64,000 nucleotides of DNA from Delphinapterus leucas (Eukaryota > Chordata > Mammalia > Artiodactyla > Monodontidae). Each line of letters begins with the position of its first letter. The stretch's first letter is position 1. Below, piece after piece: positions 49,201 through 56,400 of the stretch. The stretch lies in NCBI RefSeq assembly GCF_002288925.2, contig NW_022098063.1, positions 742,326 to 806,325 on the forward strand, given 5' to 3'. The position numbers and the translations under genes are program-made. A model generated the notes under the pieces. It was not told the DNA's origin. It made no database searches and saw nothing but the letters and a program-made list of their open reading frames with translations.

Positions 49201-50739
49201 AATTATTATTCATGTATGGATTTTAAACTAAAGCTGATTAAGATTATTGATTTAATATTAATCTGGTAATTGAATGATTGATTTATTTATTTTTATAAAT
49301 TTTATTTATTTATTTATTTATTTATGGCTGCATTGGGTCTTTGTTGCTGCGTGCGGGCTTTCTCTAGTTGTGGCGAGTGGGGGCTACTCTTTGTTGAGGT
49401 GTGCAGGCTTCTCACTGCAGTGGCTTCTCTTGTTGTGGAGCATAGGCTCTAGGCGTGAGGGCTTCAGTAGTTGTGGCACGTGGGCTCAGTAGTTGTGGCT
49501 CGCGGGCTCTAGAGCGCAGGCTCAGTAGTTGTGGCACACGGGCTTAGTTCTCCACAGCATGTGGGATCTTCCCTGACCAGGGCTCGAACCCATGTCCCCT
49601 GCAGTGGCAGGTGGATTCTTAACCACTGCACCACCAGGGAAGTCCTGAATGATTGATTTAGTTTTTTGTTAGACTATGTGATGTAACCATGGGGGAATGA
49701 TTAAGAGACTTATTACTTTTAGTATCCTTTGTAAATGGAATTTAAAAATACTTATTTTCAGTTTTTTGCCACTAGTATATAAGAAAACAGTTGGCCTTTG
49801 TGTATTAACCCTGTATACTGTGACTTTCTAAATTTATTTGTTAGTTGTAGAAATTGTTTTGTAGATTCCCTAGAACTTTCAATGTAAGTAGGATTATCTG
49901 CAGATAGCGTTCTTCCTTTCTGATGTTTATGCCTTTTATTTCTTTTTCTTGCCTTATTGTAGTAACTGGGACCTTCAGTACAATGTGTACTATGAGTGGC
50001 AAAAGCCCCTATCTTTACCTTGATACCAATCTAAAAGGACGTTGTTAGAGCTGGTATTGGCTGTATATTTTTGTAGATGCTTATTATTATAGCTTGAAGA
50101 TTATACCATTTATTGTCTTTAATTGACTTTTAACTTGTCTCCTTCCCCCTCAAGTTTGTTTTGTTGCTTGCAGACAGAGGCTGTGTCATTCTTTATTATA
50201 TCTCTAGTGACAAAATGCTTTGACATGTATTTTTTTTTTTTTTTTTTTTTTGAGGTATGCGGGCCTCTCACTGTTGTGGCCTCTCCGTCTCCGGGGCACA
50301 GGCTCCGGACGTGCAGGCTCAGCTGCCATGGTTCAGGGGCCATGACTCATGGGCCCAGCCGCTCCGCAGCATGCGGGATCTTCCCGGACTTGGGCACGAA
50401 CCCGTGTCCCCTGCATCGGCAGGCGGACTCTCAACCACTGCGCCACCAGGGAAGCCCTGACATGTATTTTTGAATGAAGTTCAATAAGAATAATAAAACT
50501 CCACCCCCCCGCCAGGCTAATAAAGACTTTTATTTTAAACTTTTAGAGATCCTGAACTTTCAACTGTTTGTCGGAAGTCTGATACATTAATATTATATCC
50601 AGGGGCTGAAGCTGCTAATTTGGAAGAATTTATATTAGATTCTCCTATTTATCCTTCCACAATCATCATCATCGATGGTACATGGAGCCAGGCTAAGGAC
50701 ATTTTCTACAAGAATTCCTTGTTCCGACTGCCTAAACAG
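16035..50739 (+). CDS. DTWD2: DTWD2, tRNA-uridine aminocarboxypropyltransferase 2 (5' part, exons 1-4 of a spliced gene)
   Basis: The spliced frame joins 16035-16252, 43391-43481, 47468-47562 and 50547-50739 (597 nt, 199 codons) with no stop. The product is recognised as DTWD2, about 298 residues in human, so roughly the last 99 residues are missing. Family knowledge: DTW-domain enzymes transfer the 3-amino-3-carboxypropyl group of S-adenosylmethionine to uridine, giving acp3U; human DTWD2 acts on the D-loop (position 20a) of cytoplasmic tRNAs. Visible hallmarks are a C-x2-C-x6-C-x-C cysteine cluster (about residues 69-82), an LYPG motif, and the D-x-T-W signature (DGTW) in exon 4. Residues 1-60 are polar, acidic and probably disordered. 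The gene runs alone on + and no neighbour is visible. Introns are 27.1, 4.0 and 3.0 kb, and intron 4 exceeds 13 kb. The identification is firm; acceptor specificity is taken from the human enzyme. Confidence 0.95.
16745..16870. repeat. L2-like repeat fragment
   Basis: TATTTATTGAGCACCTACTG followed by TGTGGCAGGCACTGTTCTAG is a common old L2/MIR-type consensus. Confidence 0.55.
16930..17479. other. Intron 1, nothing recognised
   Basis: No exon or clear repeat. Confidence 0.4.
17480..17850. repeat. L2-like repeat, degraded
   Basis: Segments such as GATAAACCAGTAAACAAGCA and GAAGAGATAGCC with TTGAGACTTGAAAGAT recall the body of L2-type repeats. Low certainty. Confidence 0.4.
18077..18388 (+). 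mobile_element. CHR-type SINE, long form
   Basis: GGGCTTCCCTGGTGACGCAG start and B box GGTTCGAGCCCC. Long body ending AACGAAGACTCAACACAG and an A run. TSD AATGCTTCG on both sides. Sense to DTWD2, one of three such copies. Confidence 0.92.
18610..18924 (-). mobile_element. CHR-type SINE, long form
   Basis: Starts with TTTA repeats, GGCTGCATTGGGTCTTTG, and ends CCACTAGGGAAGCCC. Exact 13-bp TSD TAGAGCACTTTTA at 18597-18609 and 18925-18937. Confidence 0.93.
18938..19265 (-). mobile_element. Old LINE-1 3' UTR fragment
   Basis: AGATTGACAGCAAAATTGAG, AGAGATTTCCCATATACTC and TACATTAGGGTTCACCCTTG are known old L1 3' segments in antisense. The SINE at 18610 inserted into its left end. Confidence 0.6.
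19320..20480. other. Intron 1, nothing recognised
   Basis: Open frames of up to 88 codons at 19726-20147 overlap on both strands and resemble no known protein. Confidence 0.4.
20485..20665 (-). repeat. MIR SINE
   Basis: TTTATTAAGCACTGGTCATC, GCTTTATGTATAATATTTTA and GTAGCAGAGTTGGGTC follow the reverse-complement MIR order. Confidence 0.6.
20890..21190 (-). mobile_element. Old LINE-1 3' UTR fragment
   Basis: TTTAAGGTGTACATCCTGTT, GATACATTTATGTATTGCAG, CTAGTTCCAACTTTGTACCC: antisense old L1 3' UTR. Confidence 0.6.
21200..22295. other. Intron 1, nothing recognised
   Basis: AT-rich. No exon or confident repeat. Confidence 0.4.
22300..23130 (-). mobile_element. Old LINE-1 3' UTR sequences with a nested SINE
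   Basis: TTTTATTGAGATATAATTGA occurs near the left edge, and a second related 3' UTR begins near 22,800 (TGAAGTATAATTGACCTTTA). This suggests two antisense L1 insertions of the same type side by side. Interrupted by the SINE at 22483-22618. Confidence 0.65.
22483..22618 (-). mobile_element. tRNA-derived SINE, short/older type
   Basis: (TTTA)n, then GGCCACTCTGCGTGGCTTGT and the end CTACCAGGGAAGTCCC. TSD GATTTACTT at 22474-22482 and 22619-22627. Confidence 0.88.
23131..23719. other. Intron 1, nothing recognised
   Basis: No exon or clear repeat; T run at about 23,590. Confidence 0.4.
23720..24230. repeat. Unclassified old repeat, possibly LINE-1-related
   Basis: Segments such as CAGGAAAGTGTGACTCACAT, TGCTTCAAAGCAACTCTTAT and GTTCAAAGAATTAAAGGAAA recall a common old mammalian repeat that I cannot name with certainty. 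Confidence 0.4.
24235..24410 (+). mobile_element. Old LINE-1 3' end
   Basis: GGGGGTATATAGAAAATCTC, TTTTGCTGTGAATCTAAAAC followed by AGCTGTAAAAA is the characteristic 3' end of old L1 families, here sense to DTWD2. Confidence 0.65.
24470..25130 (-). mobile_element. Old LINE-1, 3' UTR and ORF2 C-terminal fragment
   Basis: Minus strand reads the ORF2 end ([20 protein letters not shown], then LLGIYP) followed by an old-type 3' UTR. Frame is decayed. Confidence 0.75.
25255..25590 (-). mobile_element. LINE-1 3' UTR piece
   Basis: Matches 53,283-53,570 of the second L1 (TATGCGGCTACTTCCCACTA, TGGTAGTGTATATATGTCCA, TCACTTGTAGCTCTC). Both ends are abrupt: the poly-A end is missing on the left. Confidence 0.8.
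25591..25984. other. Unclassified segment between two LINE-1 pieces
   Basis: About 390 bp that matches neither L1 copy in the window. It may be an older retroviral-type internal fragment, but no protein motif supports this. Confidence 0.4.
26025..28625 (-). pseudogene. LINE-1 ORF2 (endonuclease/reverse transcriptase), broken and 3'-deleted
   Basis: ORF2 supplies endonuclease and reverse transcriptase. It opens at about 28625 with an [24 protein letters not shown] N-terminus and a CCLQETHF endonuclease motif region. The largest intact piece is 357 codons (27680-26607) with RT blocks including FDKVQHPF and RQGCPLSP. The region after it retains [14 protein letters not shown], downstream of the FADD catalytic motif. 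Several frameshifts separate the pieces, and the C-terminal cysteine-rich part is missing. Confidence 0.88.
28684..29669 (-). pseudogene. LINE-1 ORF1 (RNA-binding protein), broken
   Basis: ORF1 normally makes an RNA-binding trimer that coats L1 RNA. It starts [16 protein letters not shown] at 29669. A stop interrupts it at about 29,436, and the frame resumes at 29363 with the coiled-coil/RRM region ([18 protein letters not shown]). At 28,863-28,952 an inverted 89-bp insertion ends the frame with foreign residues. The true C-terminus ([17 protein letters not shown]...LKELL) follows it and stops at 28684. Confidence 0.85.
28861..28949 (+). repeat. Inverted copy of the LINE-1 ORF1 start region
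   Basis: These 89 bp are the reverse complement of 29664-29752 (about 93% identical; I count six differences). They sit between two L1 segments that are adjacent in the second L1 (CACT and CCCTTCTGG-type sequence, compare 57,705-57,725). Confidence 0.9.
29670..31658 (-). promoter_or_regulatory. LINE-1 5' UTR with internal promoter
   Basis: About 2 kb upstream of ORF1, GC- and CpG-rich near its start (30,540-31,420). L1 5' UTRs of this type normally hold a promoter for the element and often an antisense one. The + strand direction here would run towards DTWD2 exon 2. Whether it is active is unknown. Confidence 0.6.
31665..32115 (-). mobile_element. Older LINE-1 ORF2 fragment
   Basis: Diverged ORF2 sequence (AGGCTTGTATTGCTATAAAC, TTATCCTGGAGAATGTTCCA) in the same orientation as, and directly abutting, the 5' end of the younger L1. 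The younger element therefore probably inserted into or beside it. Confidence 0.8.
32280..32480 (+). repeat. MIR SINE
   Basis: Clear MIR order: TTTGGAATTAGAACTGGGTT, CTTGGTTTCTTCATCTGTAA, AGAATTAAATGAAGGTAAAG, TTAGCATAGTGCCTATAGCA. Confidence 0.75.
32481..33750. other. Intron 1, nothing recognised
   Basis: C/T-rich low-complexity stretch at 32,520-32,630; otherwise AT-rich sequence without exon or clear repeat. Confidence 0.4.
33765..33984 (-). mobile_element. CHR-type SINE, short form
   Basis: T run, GCGGTACACGGGCC, ending CACCAGGGAAGCC. Exact 11-bp TSD CTGAAGGCTTC at 33754-33764 and 33985-33995. Confidence 0.93.
34000..35415. other. Intron 1, nothing recognised
   Basis: AT-rich; no exon or confident repeat. 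Confidence 0.4.
35431..35783 (-). mobile_element. CHR-type SINE, long form
   Basis: Ends CCACCAGGGAAGTCCC; body with repeated AGTAGTTGTGGC. TSD of 15 bp with one mismatch (TATTCACTGATCTTT / TATTCACTAATCTTT) on both sides. Confidence 0.93.
35800..36904. other. Intron 1, nothing recognised
   Basis: AT-rich; no exon or confident repeat. Confidence 0.4.
36905..38600 (-). mobile_element. LINE-1, 3' UTR plus C-terminal half of ORF2
   Basis: Minus strand reads ORF2 from near [18 protein letters not shown] through [20 protein letters not shown] to the end, then a 3' UTR reaching 36,905. 5' truncated at about 38,600. Many frameshifts; intermediate age. Confidence 0.82.
38601..38985. other. Intron 1, nothing recognised
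   Basis: AT-rich; no exon or confident repeat. Confidence 0.4.
39004..39136 (+). mobile_element. tRNA-derived SINE, short/older type
   Basis: GGAATTCCCTAGTGGTCCAG, B box GGTTTGATCCC, ending after GATCCTGCAAGCTGG. Exact 16-bp TSD CAAAGGAAGATCTGAG at 38988-39003 and 39137-39152. Confidence 0.92.
39330..39430. repeat. L2-like repeat fragment
   Basis: TATTTATTGATAACTTACTA with GCTAGGTGCTGGGATA and TAGCTTACATTGTAGAGAAG. Confidence 0.5.
39530..39740 (-). mobile_element. Old LINE-1 3' UTR fragment
   Basis: CAGCTTTATTAAGATACGAT, CACAGACCATGGCATTTATC, TTGTGCAAACACCACC: old L1 3' UTR in antisense. Confidence 0.55.
39741..40555. other. Intron 1, nothing recognised
   Basis: Includes an imperfect direct repeat containing CTCTGTTGGCCACACTCACC (40,263) and CTGTTGGCCACACTTACC (40,395). 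No exon or known repeat. Confidence 0.4.
40568..40967 (-). mobile_element. CHR-type SINE, long form, diverged
   Basis: GGCTGTGTTGGGTCTTAGTT at the left and CCACCAGGGAAGTCC at the right. Exact 12-bp TSD CCAGAGACTTTA at 40556-40567 and 40968-40979. Confidence 0.9.
41088..41197. repeat. Recent tandem duplication, 56-bp period
   Basis: A 54-bp segment beginning TTAATTCTAAATC and ending AAGAAATTACT occurs at 41088-41141 and 41144-41197 without a single difference, separated by AC. Confidence 0.97.
41198..41663. other. Intron 1, nothing recognised
   Basis: AT-rich; no exon or confident repeat. Confidence 0.4.
41676..41871 (+). mobile_element. tRNA-derived SINE with a distinct 3' part
   Basis: GGGACTTCCCTGACAGTCCA start and B box GGTTCAATCCC, but a different tail (CAGTGTTGTAACAAATTCAA, TAAAGAC). 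It resembles the Bov-tA/CHR-2-like type. Exact 12-bp TSD ATCAGAAACTTA at 41664-41675 and 41872-41883. Confidence 0.88.
41890..43390. other. End of intron 1, mostly unrecognised
   Basis: A possible old repeat at 42,640-42,740 (GGTTGTCCTTAGGGAAGAGA); otherwise nothing recognised before the exon 2 acceptor. Confidence 0.35.
43391..43481 (+). CDS. DTWD2: DTWD2 exon 2
   Basis: This 91-nt exon follows the acceptor CTGCCCTTTAG and ends at a consensus donor GTAAGA. Its first base completes a serine codon begun in exon 1. It then encodes 30 residues starting RPQKVCLC and ending in [12 protein letters not shown] supplies the second pair of cysteines of the presumed metal-binding cluster. The histidine- and leucine-rich HPLHIST...LYIIQHP stretch is typical of the start of the DTW fold. 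It ends on a codon boundary (phase 0). Confidence 0.94.
44735..44790. repeat. C/T-rich low-complexity tract
   Basis: Irregular run of CCTCC, TCTCC and TTCC units. Confidence 0.8.
45330..45560 (+). repeat. MIR SINE
   Basis: ATGCTGTAGTTAAGAGTAAG, TAACCCTGGGCAAGATAATT, CTTCAGTTTTGTCATTAGTG followed by AAATGGACATAATA: nearly full-length MIR. Confidence 0.8.
45561..47467. other. End of intron 2, nothing recognised
   Basis: Possible degraded repeat at 45,640-45,760; no additional exon. Confidence 0.4.
47468..47562 (+). CDS. DTWD2: DTWD2 exon 3
   Basis: This 95-nt exon follows the acceptor TTAATTACAG and ends at the donor GTAAAT. It encodes 31 codons plus two bases, beginning [15 protein letters not shown] and reaching KIGRRFSEE before the split arginine codon. 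The N-x-x-RT-x-x-LL pattern is the conserved helix of DTW proteins that follows the cysteine cluster. It is too short for ordinary open-reading-frame detection and was located by matching the expected protein. Confidence 0.93.
47935..48400 (+). repeat. CR1/L3-like old LINE fragment
   Basis: AGTGACTAGAACTATATTTA with GTGTTCCAG, and later AAAATGCTAAGTAAGACTAG with GGCAGCACCAAGCCCAAGG, follow CR1/L3 order. Strongly diverged, so tentative. Confidence 0.45.
48924..49154 (-). mobile_element. CHR-type SINE, short form
   Basis: (TTTA)n, GCGGTACTCAGG, ending CCACCAGGGAAGCCC. Exact 13-bp TSD TAAGCTCAGTATT at 48911-48923 and 49155-49167. Confidence 0.93.
49286..49645 (-). mobile_element. CHR-type SINE, long form
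   Basis: GGCTGCATTGGGTCTTTG and ending CCACCAGGGAAGTCC. Exact 15-bp TSD TGAATGATTGATTTA at 49271-49285 and 49646-49660. Confidence 0.94.
49790..50050 (-). mobile_element. Old LINE-1 ORF2 fragment
   Basis: Antisense to RT-domain sequence: AACCCTGTATACTGTGACTT, ATTATCTGCAGATAGCG, CTTATTGTAGTAACTGGGAC. Strongly diverged. Confidence 0.6.
50235..50457 (-). mobile_element. CHR-type SINE, short form, 89 bp before DTWD2 exon 4
   Basis: T run, GAGGTATGCGGGCC, ending CCACCAGGGAAGCCC. TSD TGACATGTATTTTT at 50221-50234 and 50458-50471. The body has an extra CATGGTTCAGGGGC-type duplication around 50,327-50,350. Antisense to the gene. Confidence 0.93.
50547..50739 (+). CDS. DTWD2: DTWD2 exon 4 (contains the D-x-T-W signature)
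   Basis: This 193-nt exon follows the acceptor AACTTTTAG and ends CCTAAACAG before the donor GTAAAC (phase 0). Its first base completes an arginine codon, then 64 codons follow. It encodes the segment around [13 protein letters not shown], which matches the conserved L-x-PG loop. The [12 protein letters not shown] segment matches the family signature D-x-T-W-x-x-A, expected to lie in the S-adenosylmethionine/acp-transfer site. All signature residues are intact. A young antisense SINE ends 89 bp upstream of the exon. The next exon, expected to begin with a glutamine/leucine/lysine-rich segment, was looked for through the rest of the window and not seen. Confidence 0.95.
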
Positions 50740-51119
50740 GTAAACTAGTATTTTAACATACAGTAAATACAAATGTATAGTTATACATGTATATATTTTC
50801 TGTGAGAGGACACACATATGCGTTTATATATGAATTTGATGGTGTTTAGATATGCGAATGTATGTACAGAGGCATGTATATGCTTGTGTGTATGTTTTAT
50901 ATGTAAGCAGAAAATTTCAAATTTGTCCTTCTTTGTCAGTTCCTACCATCAAATTTCACCATAGTTTAGGCATTTAGCTGTATTAAAAGTTTCTCAGACA
51001 TTTAATCAGAGCAGTGTAAGGATTATTTATTTCTATGTGTATTAATGTTTTTGTTAAGAAGTGTTATGTTTAAATATTTTTGGAATACTAAATTACTTTG
51101 TTCTTATTAGGCATGACTG

Positions 51120-51300
51120 AGTTTTTATGAAATACTTTTTTTTGTCATTCATGATTATAATCATATGGTTTATCCTTCAATTTGTTGATGTAATTGATGA
51201 TGATACATTTCCTAATGTGGGACTGTTCTTGTATTATTAGAATGAACTCTACTGGGTCATATTGTACTACCCTTTTGATATATTACAGAAGCTTATATTT
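51120..51300 (-). mobile_element. Old LINE-1 ORF2 fragment
   Basis: ATCATATGGTTTATCCTTCA, TTTCCTAATGTGGGACTGTT with CTTGTATTATTAGAATG, antisense ORF2. Diverged. Confidence 0.6.
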
Positions 51301-52049
51301 TATTTAATGGCTTTAAATTATAATTTATATATCTTATGTACTTTTATTATAATATTTGGGTACTAAGATAATGGTAACTTCACCAAATAAATAGGAGAGA
51401 TTTTAATATTTTTCTGTGGCTTGGAATAGTTTAAATAATAGTTAACCTAACTTCATTTAGGTGAACTTGAGGTGCTGCCATTTTGTTGTATATGTACAGG
51501 ACAGTGGGCTGGGAAGCCTTTGTCACGAACTCATAGTACCTATTTCAACTTCCCCCAAATGACTCCATCCCTGAATTTGTTTTCCTTGGGGGAGGGGGGG
51601 ATGGATTGTACCATGAATAAGAAGTATTAATTTTTTTAAAGACAAATTGACTTTGAGGATATAAAAAGTTCACTGCAAGAAATAAAAATTGTGAATGAAG
51701 AAAAAAAATAATAGTTTTGCTCCTTAAAAATTACATGGAGCTCTATGGTGAAGCCACCTGATACTGGTCTCTTTAAAATGGTAACTTTAAAACCCTTCTT
51801 TCAAACTCTTTCATGAAAATTATTCAAGCTTTCTACTTCTATTTGCTTCATTTTTTAATAGTTTATCTTTTCTAGGGAATTATTCCTTTCCCTTGGGTTA
51901 ACAGATTATTTGCCATATACCTATATATTCTTAAGTACTTATTTTAATTTCTTCTGGATGTTTCCCTTTTTTTTTTCCTAATCATACACACACACACACA
52001 CACTTTTCTCCCCCATGAACAGACTCAAGAGGGATTTCCTTGTTTATTG
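51301..52049. other. Intron 4, nothing recognised
   Basis: Short (CA)n at 51,987-52,002; otherwise AT-rich without exon or confident repeat. Confidence 0.4.
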
Positions 52050-52580
52050 AGCTTTTAGAAGTATTAGCCTTTAGATTGTTTTAATGGCTATTAAACTTTA
52101 TTCTTACTTCATCAATTTGAACTTTTAGCTTGATCAATTTATTTTACCTTTTTCAGCTAAATTATTTTTTCTGATTGTAAGATTTGTGCTATAAGTACTA
52201 TGTTTCTTTATTAAGATTAGTGAGTTTCTTCTTTAATAATAAAGGGAAAGAAGACTGTAATGTTTCTTCTTAGTATAATTGTCATTGTATCCTATAGTTT
52301 TGGATTGATGTGTTTTTGTATCTATACCATTGATATAATTTGTAATTTGTTTTGATTTCTTTCTACCCATGGATTATCAGAGTTCTTAATTCTCAAGTGT
52401 TATAACATTTTTGTAGCTATTTTTATTTTTATTTCTTATTTTGTTGGATCATGATAAAATAACATTGCCAACAATATTGTGAATAATTTTATGATTTTTA
52501 TCAGGGTAAGTACATGGCAAATTTTTGTGCATGTTCTATGAATATAAAAAATATACCTTCTCTATTTAGCAATGCAAGTG
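52050..52580 (-). mobile_element. Old LINE-1 ORF2 fragment, strongly diverged
   Basis: TTGTATCCTATAGTTTTGGA, CTACCCATGGATTATCAGAG and GTACATGGCAAATTTTTGTG follow L1 ORF2 order in antisense. Confidence 0.5.
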
Positions 52581-52716
52581 TTTACATTTTTTTAGTTTGT
52601 TATTGTGGTTTTACTTTATGCTGTTCTTTTTGGCATGCCCGGGCTATTTTATATTGAAAAAGGTATATGGAAAGTTTCTATTTGTGTGTTTTTAATGAAG
52701 TTATTCCTACATTTTC

Positions 52717-53077
52717 TTCTTTTTATATTTATTTTATTTATTTATGTTTGGCTGTGTTGGGTCTTTGTTGCTGCACACGGGCTTTCTCTAATTGCGGTGA
52801 GCGGGGGTACTCTTTGTTGCAGTGTGCAGGCTTCTCTTGCAGTGGCTTCTCTTGTTGCAGAGTGCGGGCTCTAGGCATAGGGGCTTCAGTAGTTGTGGCA
52901 CGCAGGCTCAGTAGTTGTGGCTCGTGGGCTGTAGAGCGCAGGCTCAGTAGTTGTGGTCCCCGGACTTAGTTGCTCCACAGCATGTGGGATTTTCCCGGAC
53001 CAGGGCTCGAACCCATGTCCCCTGCATTGGCAAGCAGATTCTTAACTACTGCACCACCAGGGAAGCCCCTTTTTTTT
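52717..53077 (-). mobile_element. CHR-type SINE, long form
   Basis: GGCTGTGTTGGGTCTTTG and ending CACCACCAGGGAAGCCCC. TSD CTACATTTTC at 52707-52716 and 53078-53087. Confidence 0.93.
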
Positions 53078-53475
53078 CTACATTTTCAATAGTTTTTGCG
53101 TTATGTATTTTTTTTTAACATTTTATTGGAGTATAATTGCTTTACAGTGCTGTGTTAGTTTCTGCTTTATAGCAAAGTGAACCAGCTATACATATATATA
53201 TTTTCCCATATCTCCTACCTCTTGTGTCTCCCTCCCAACCTCCCTATCCCACCCCTCTAGGTGGTCACAAAGCACCGGGCTGATCTCCCTGTACTATGCG
53301 GTTGCTTCCCACTAGCTATTTATTTTACATTTGGTAGTGTATGTATGTCCATGCCACTCTCTCACTTTGTCCCAGCTTACCCTTCCCACTCCCCGTGTTC
53401 TCAAGTCCATTCGCTACATCTGCATCCTTATTCCTGTCCTGCCTCTAGGTTCTTCAGAACCATTTTTTTTTTTTT

Positions 53476-56400
53476 TTAGATTCCATATATATGTGTTAGC
53501 ATACGGTATTTATTTTTCTCTTTCTGACTTACTTCACTCTGTATGACAGTCTCTAGGTCCATCCACCTCACTACAAATAACTCAATTTCATTTATTTTCA
53601 TGGTGGAGTAATATTCTATTGTATATATATGCCACATCTTCTTTTTTTTTTTTGTGCGGTATGCGGGCCCTTCACTGTTGTGGCCTCTCCCGTTGTGGAG
53701 CATGTGGAGCATGGCGCAGGCTCAGCGGCCATGGCTCACGGGCCCAGCCGCTCCACGGCATGTGGGATCTTCCCGGACCGGGGCACAAACCTGTGTCCCC
53801 TGCATCGGCAGGCGGACTCTCAACCACTGCGCCACCAGGGAAGCCCCGCCACATCTTCTTTATCGATTCGTCTGTCGATGGACACTTAGGCTGATTCCAT
53901 GTCCTGGCTATTGAAAATAGAGTTGCAATGAACATTGTGATACATGACTCTTTTTGAATTATGGTTTTCTCAGAGTATATGCCTAGTAGTGGGATTGCTG
54001 GGTCATATGGTTGTTCTATTTTTAGTTTTTTAAGGAACCTCTATACTGTTCTGCATAGTGGCTGTATTGCTTTACATTCCCACCAACAGTGCAAGAGGGT
54101 TCCCTTTTCTCCACACCTTCTCCAGCATTTATTGTTTGTAGAATTTTTGATAATGGCCATTCTGACTGGTGTGAGGTGATACCTCATTGTAGTTTTGATT
54201 TGCATTTCTCTAATGACTAGTGATGTTGAGCATCCTTTCATGTGTTTGTTGGCAATCTGTATATCTTCTTTGGAGAAATGTCTATTTAGGTCTTCGGCCC
54301 ATGTTTGGATTGGGTTGTTTGTTTTTTTGCTGTTGAGCTGCATGAACTGCTTGTAAATTTTCGAGATTAATCCTTTGTCAGTTGCTTCATTTGCAAATAT
54401 TTTCTCCCATTCTGAGGGTTGTCTTTTCATCTTATTTATGTTTTCCTTTGCTGTGCAAAAGCTTTTAAGGTTCATTAGGTCCCATTTGTTTGTTTTTGTT
54501 TTTATTTCCATTTTTCTAGGAAGTGTTTGAAAAGGGTCTTGCTGTGATAATTGTCATAGAGTGTACTGCCTATGTTTTCCTCTAAGAGTTTTATAGTGTC
54601 TGGCCTTACATTTAGGTCTTTAATCCATTTGGAGTTGATTTTTGTGTATGGTGTTAGGGAGTGTTCTAATTTCATTCTTTTACATGTAGCTGGCCAGTTT
54701 TGCCAGCACCATTTATTGAAGAGACTGTATATTCTCCGTTGTATATTCGTGTCTCCTTTATCAAAGATAAGGTGACCATTTGTATGTGGGTTTATCTCTG
54801 GGCTTTCTATCCTGTTCCATTGGTCTGTGTTTCTGTTTTTGTGCCAGTACCATACTGTCTTGATTACTGTAGCTTTGTAGTATAGTCAGAAGTCAGGGAG
54901 CCTGATTCCTCCAGCTCCATTTTTCTTTCTCAAGATTGCTTTGGGTACTCAGGGTCTTTTGTGTTTCCACACAAATTGTGAAACTTTTTGTTCTAGTTCT
55001 GGAAAAATACCATTGGTAGTTTGATAGGCATTGCATTGAATCTGTAGATTGCTTTGGGTAGTAAAGTCATTTTCATAATATTGGTTCTTCCAATCCAAAA
55101 GCATGGTATATCTCTCCATCTGTTTGTATCATCTTTAATTTCTTTCATCATTGTCTTATCGTTTTCTGCATACAGGTCTTTTGTCTCCTTAAGGTAGGTT
55201 TATTCCTAGGTATTTTATTCTTTTTGTTGCAGTGGTAAATGGCAGTGTTTCCTTAATTTTTTTTTTTCAGATTTTTCATCATTCGTGTATAGGAATGCAA
55301 GAGATTTCTGTGCATTAATTTTGTATCCTGCTACTTTACCAAATTCATTGATTAGCTGTAGTAGTTTTCTGGTAGAATCTTTAGGATTCTCTATGTATAG
55401 TATCATGTCATCTGCAAACAGTGACAGTTTTATTTCTTCTTTTCCAATTTGGATTCCTTTTATTTCTTTTTCTTCTCTGATTGCTGTGGCTAAAACTTCC
55501 AAAACTATGTTGAATGATAGTGGTGAGAGTGGACAGCCTTGTCTTGTTCCTGATCTTAGAGGAAATGGTTTCAGTTTTTTACCACTGAGAATGATGTTGG
55601 CTGTGGGTTTGTCATACGTGGCCTTTATTATGTTAAGGGAAGTTCCCTTTATCCGTATTTTGTGGAGGGTTTTTTCATAAATGGGTGTTGAATTTTGTCA
55701 AAAAGTTTTTCTGCATCTACTGAGACGATCATAAGATTTTTCTCCTTCAATTTGTTCATATGGTTTATCACATTGATTCATTTGCATAAATTGAAGAATC
55801 CTTACATTCCTGGGATAAACCCCATTTGATCATAGTGTATGATCCTTTTACTGTGCTGTTGGATTCTGTTTGCTAGTATTTTGTTGAGGATTTTTGCATC
55901 TTTATTTATGAATGATATTGGTGTGTAATTTCCTTTTTTGGTGATATCTTTGTCTGGTTTTGGTATCAGGGTGATGGTGGCCTAATAGAATGAGTTTGGG
56001 AGTGTTCCTTCCTCTGCAATGTTTTGGAAGAGTTTGAGAAGGACGGGTGTTAGCTCTTCTCTAAATGTTTCGTAGAATTCACCTGTGAAGCCATCTGGTC
56101 CTGGGCTTTTGTTTGTTGGAAGATTGTTAATCACAATTTCAATTTATTTCTTGTGAATGGGCTGTTCATATTTTCTATTTCTTCCTGGTTCAGTCTTTGG
56201 GAGATTGTACCTTTCTAAGAATTTGACCATTTCTTCCAGGTTGTCCATTTTATTGGCATAGAGTTGCTTGTAGTAGTCTGTTATGATGCTTTGTATTTCT
56301 GTGGTGTCCATTGTAACTTCTCCATTTTCATTTCTGATTTTATTGATTTGAGTCATCTCCCTCTTTTTCTTGATGAGTCTGGCTAAAGGTTTATCAATTT

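Larger units (their letters stand above)
47563..50546 (+). other. DTWD2: DTWD2 intron 3 (3.0 kb)
   Basis: Bounded by GTAAAT and TTTTAG. Three antisense CHR-type SINEs (48924, 49286 and 50235) fill about 27% of it. A CR1/L3-like fragment and an old L1 fragment are also present. Confidence 0.85.
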
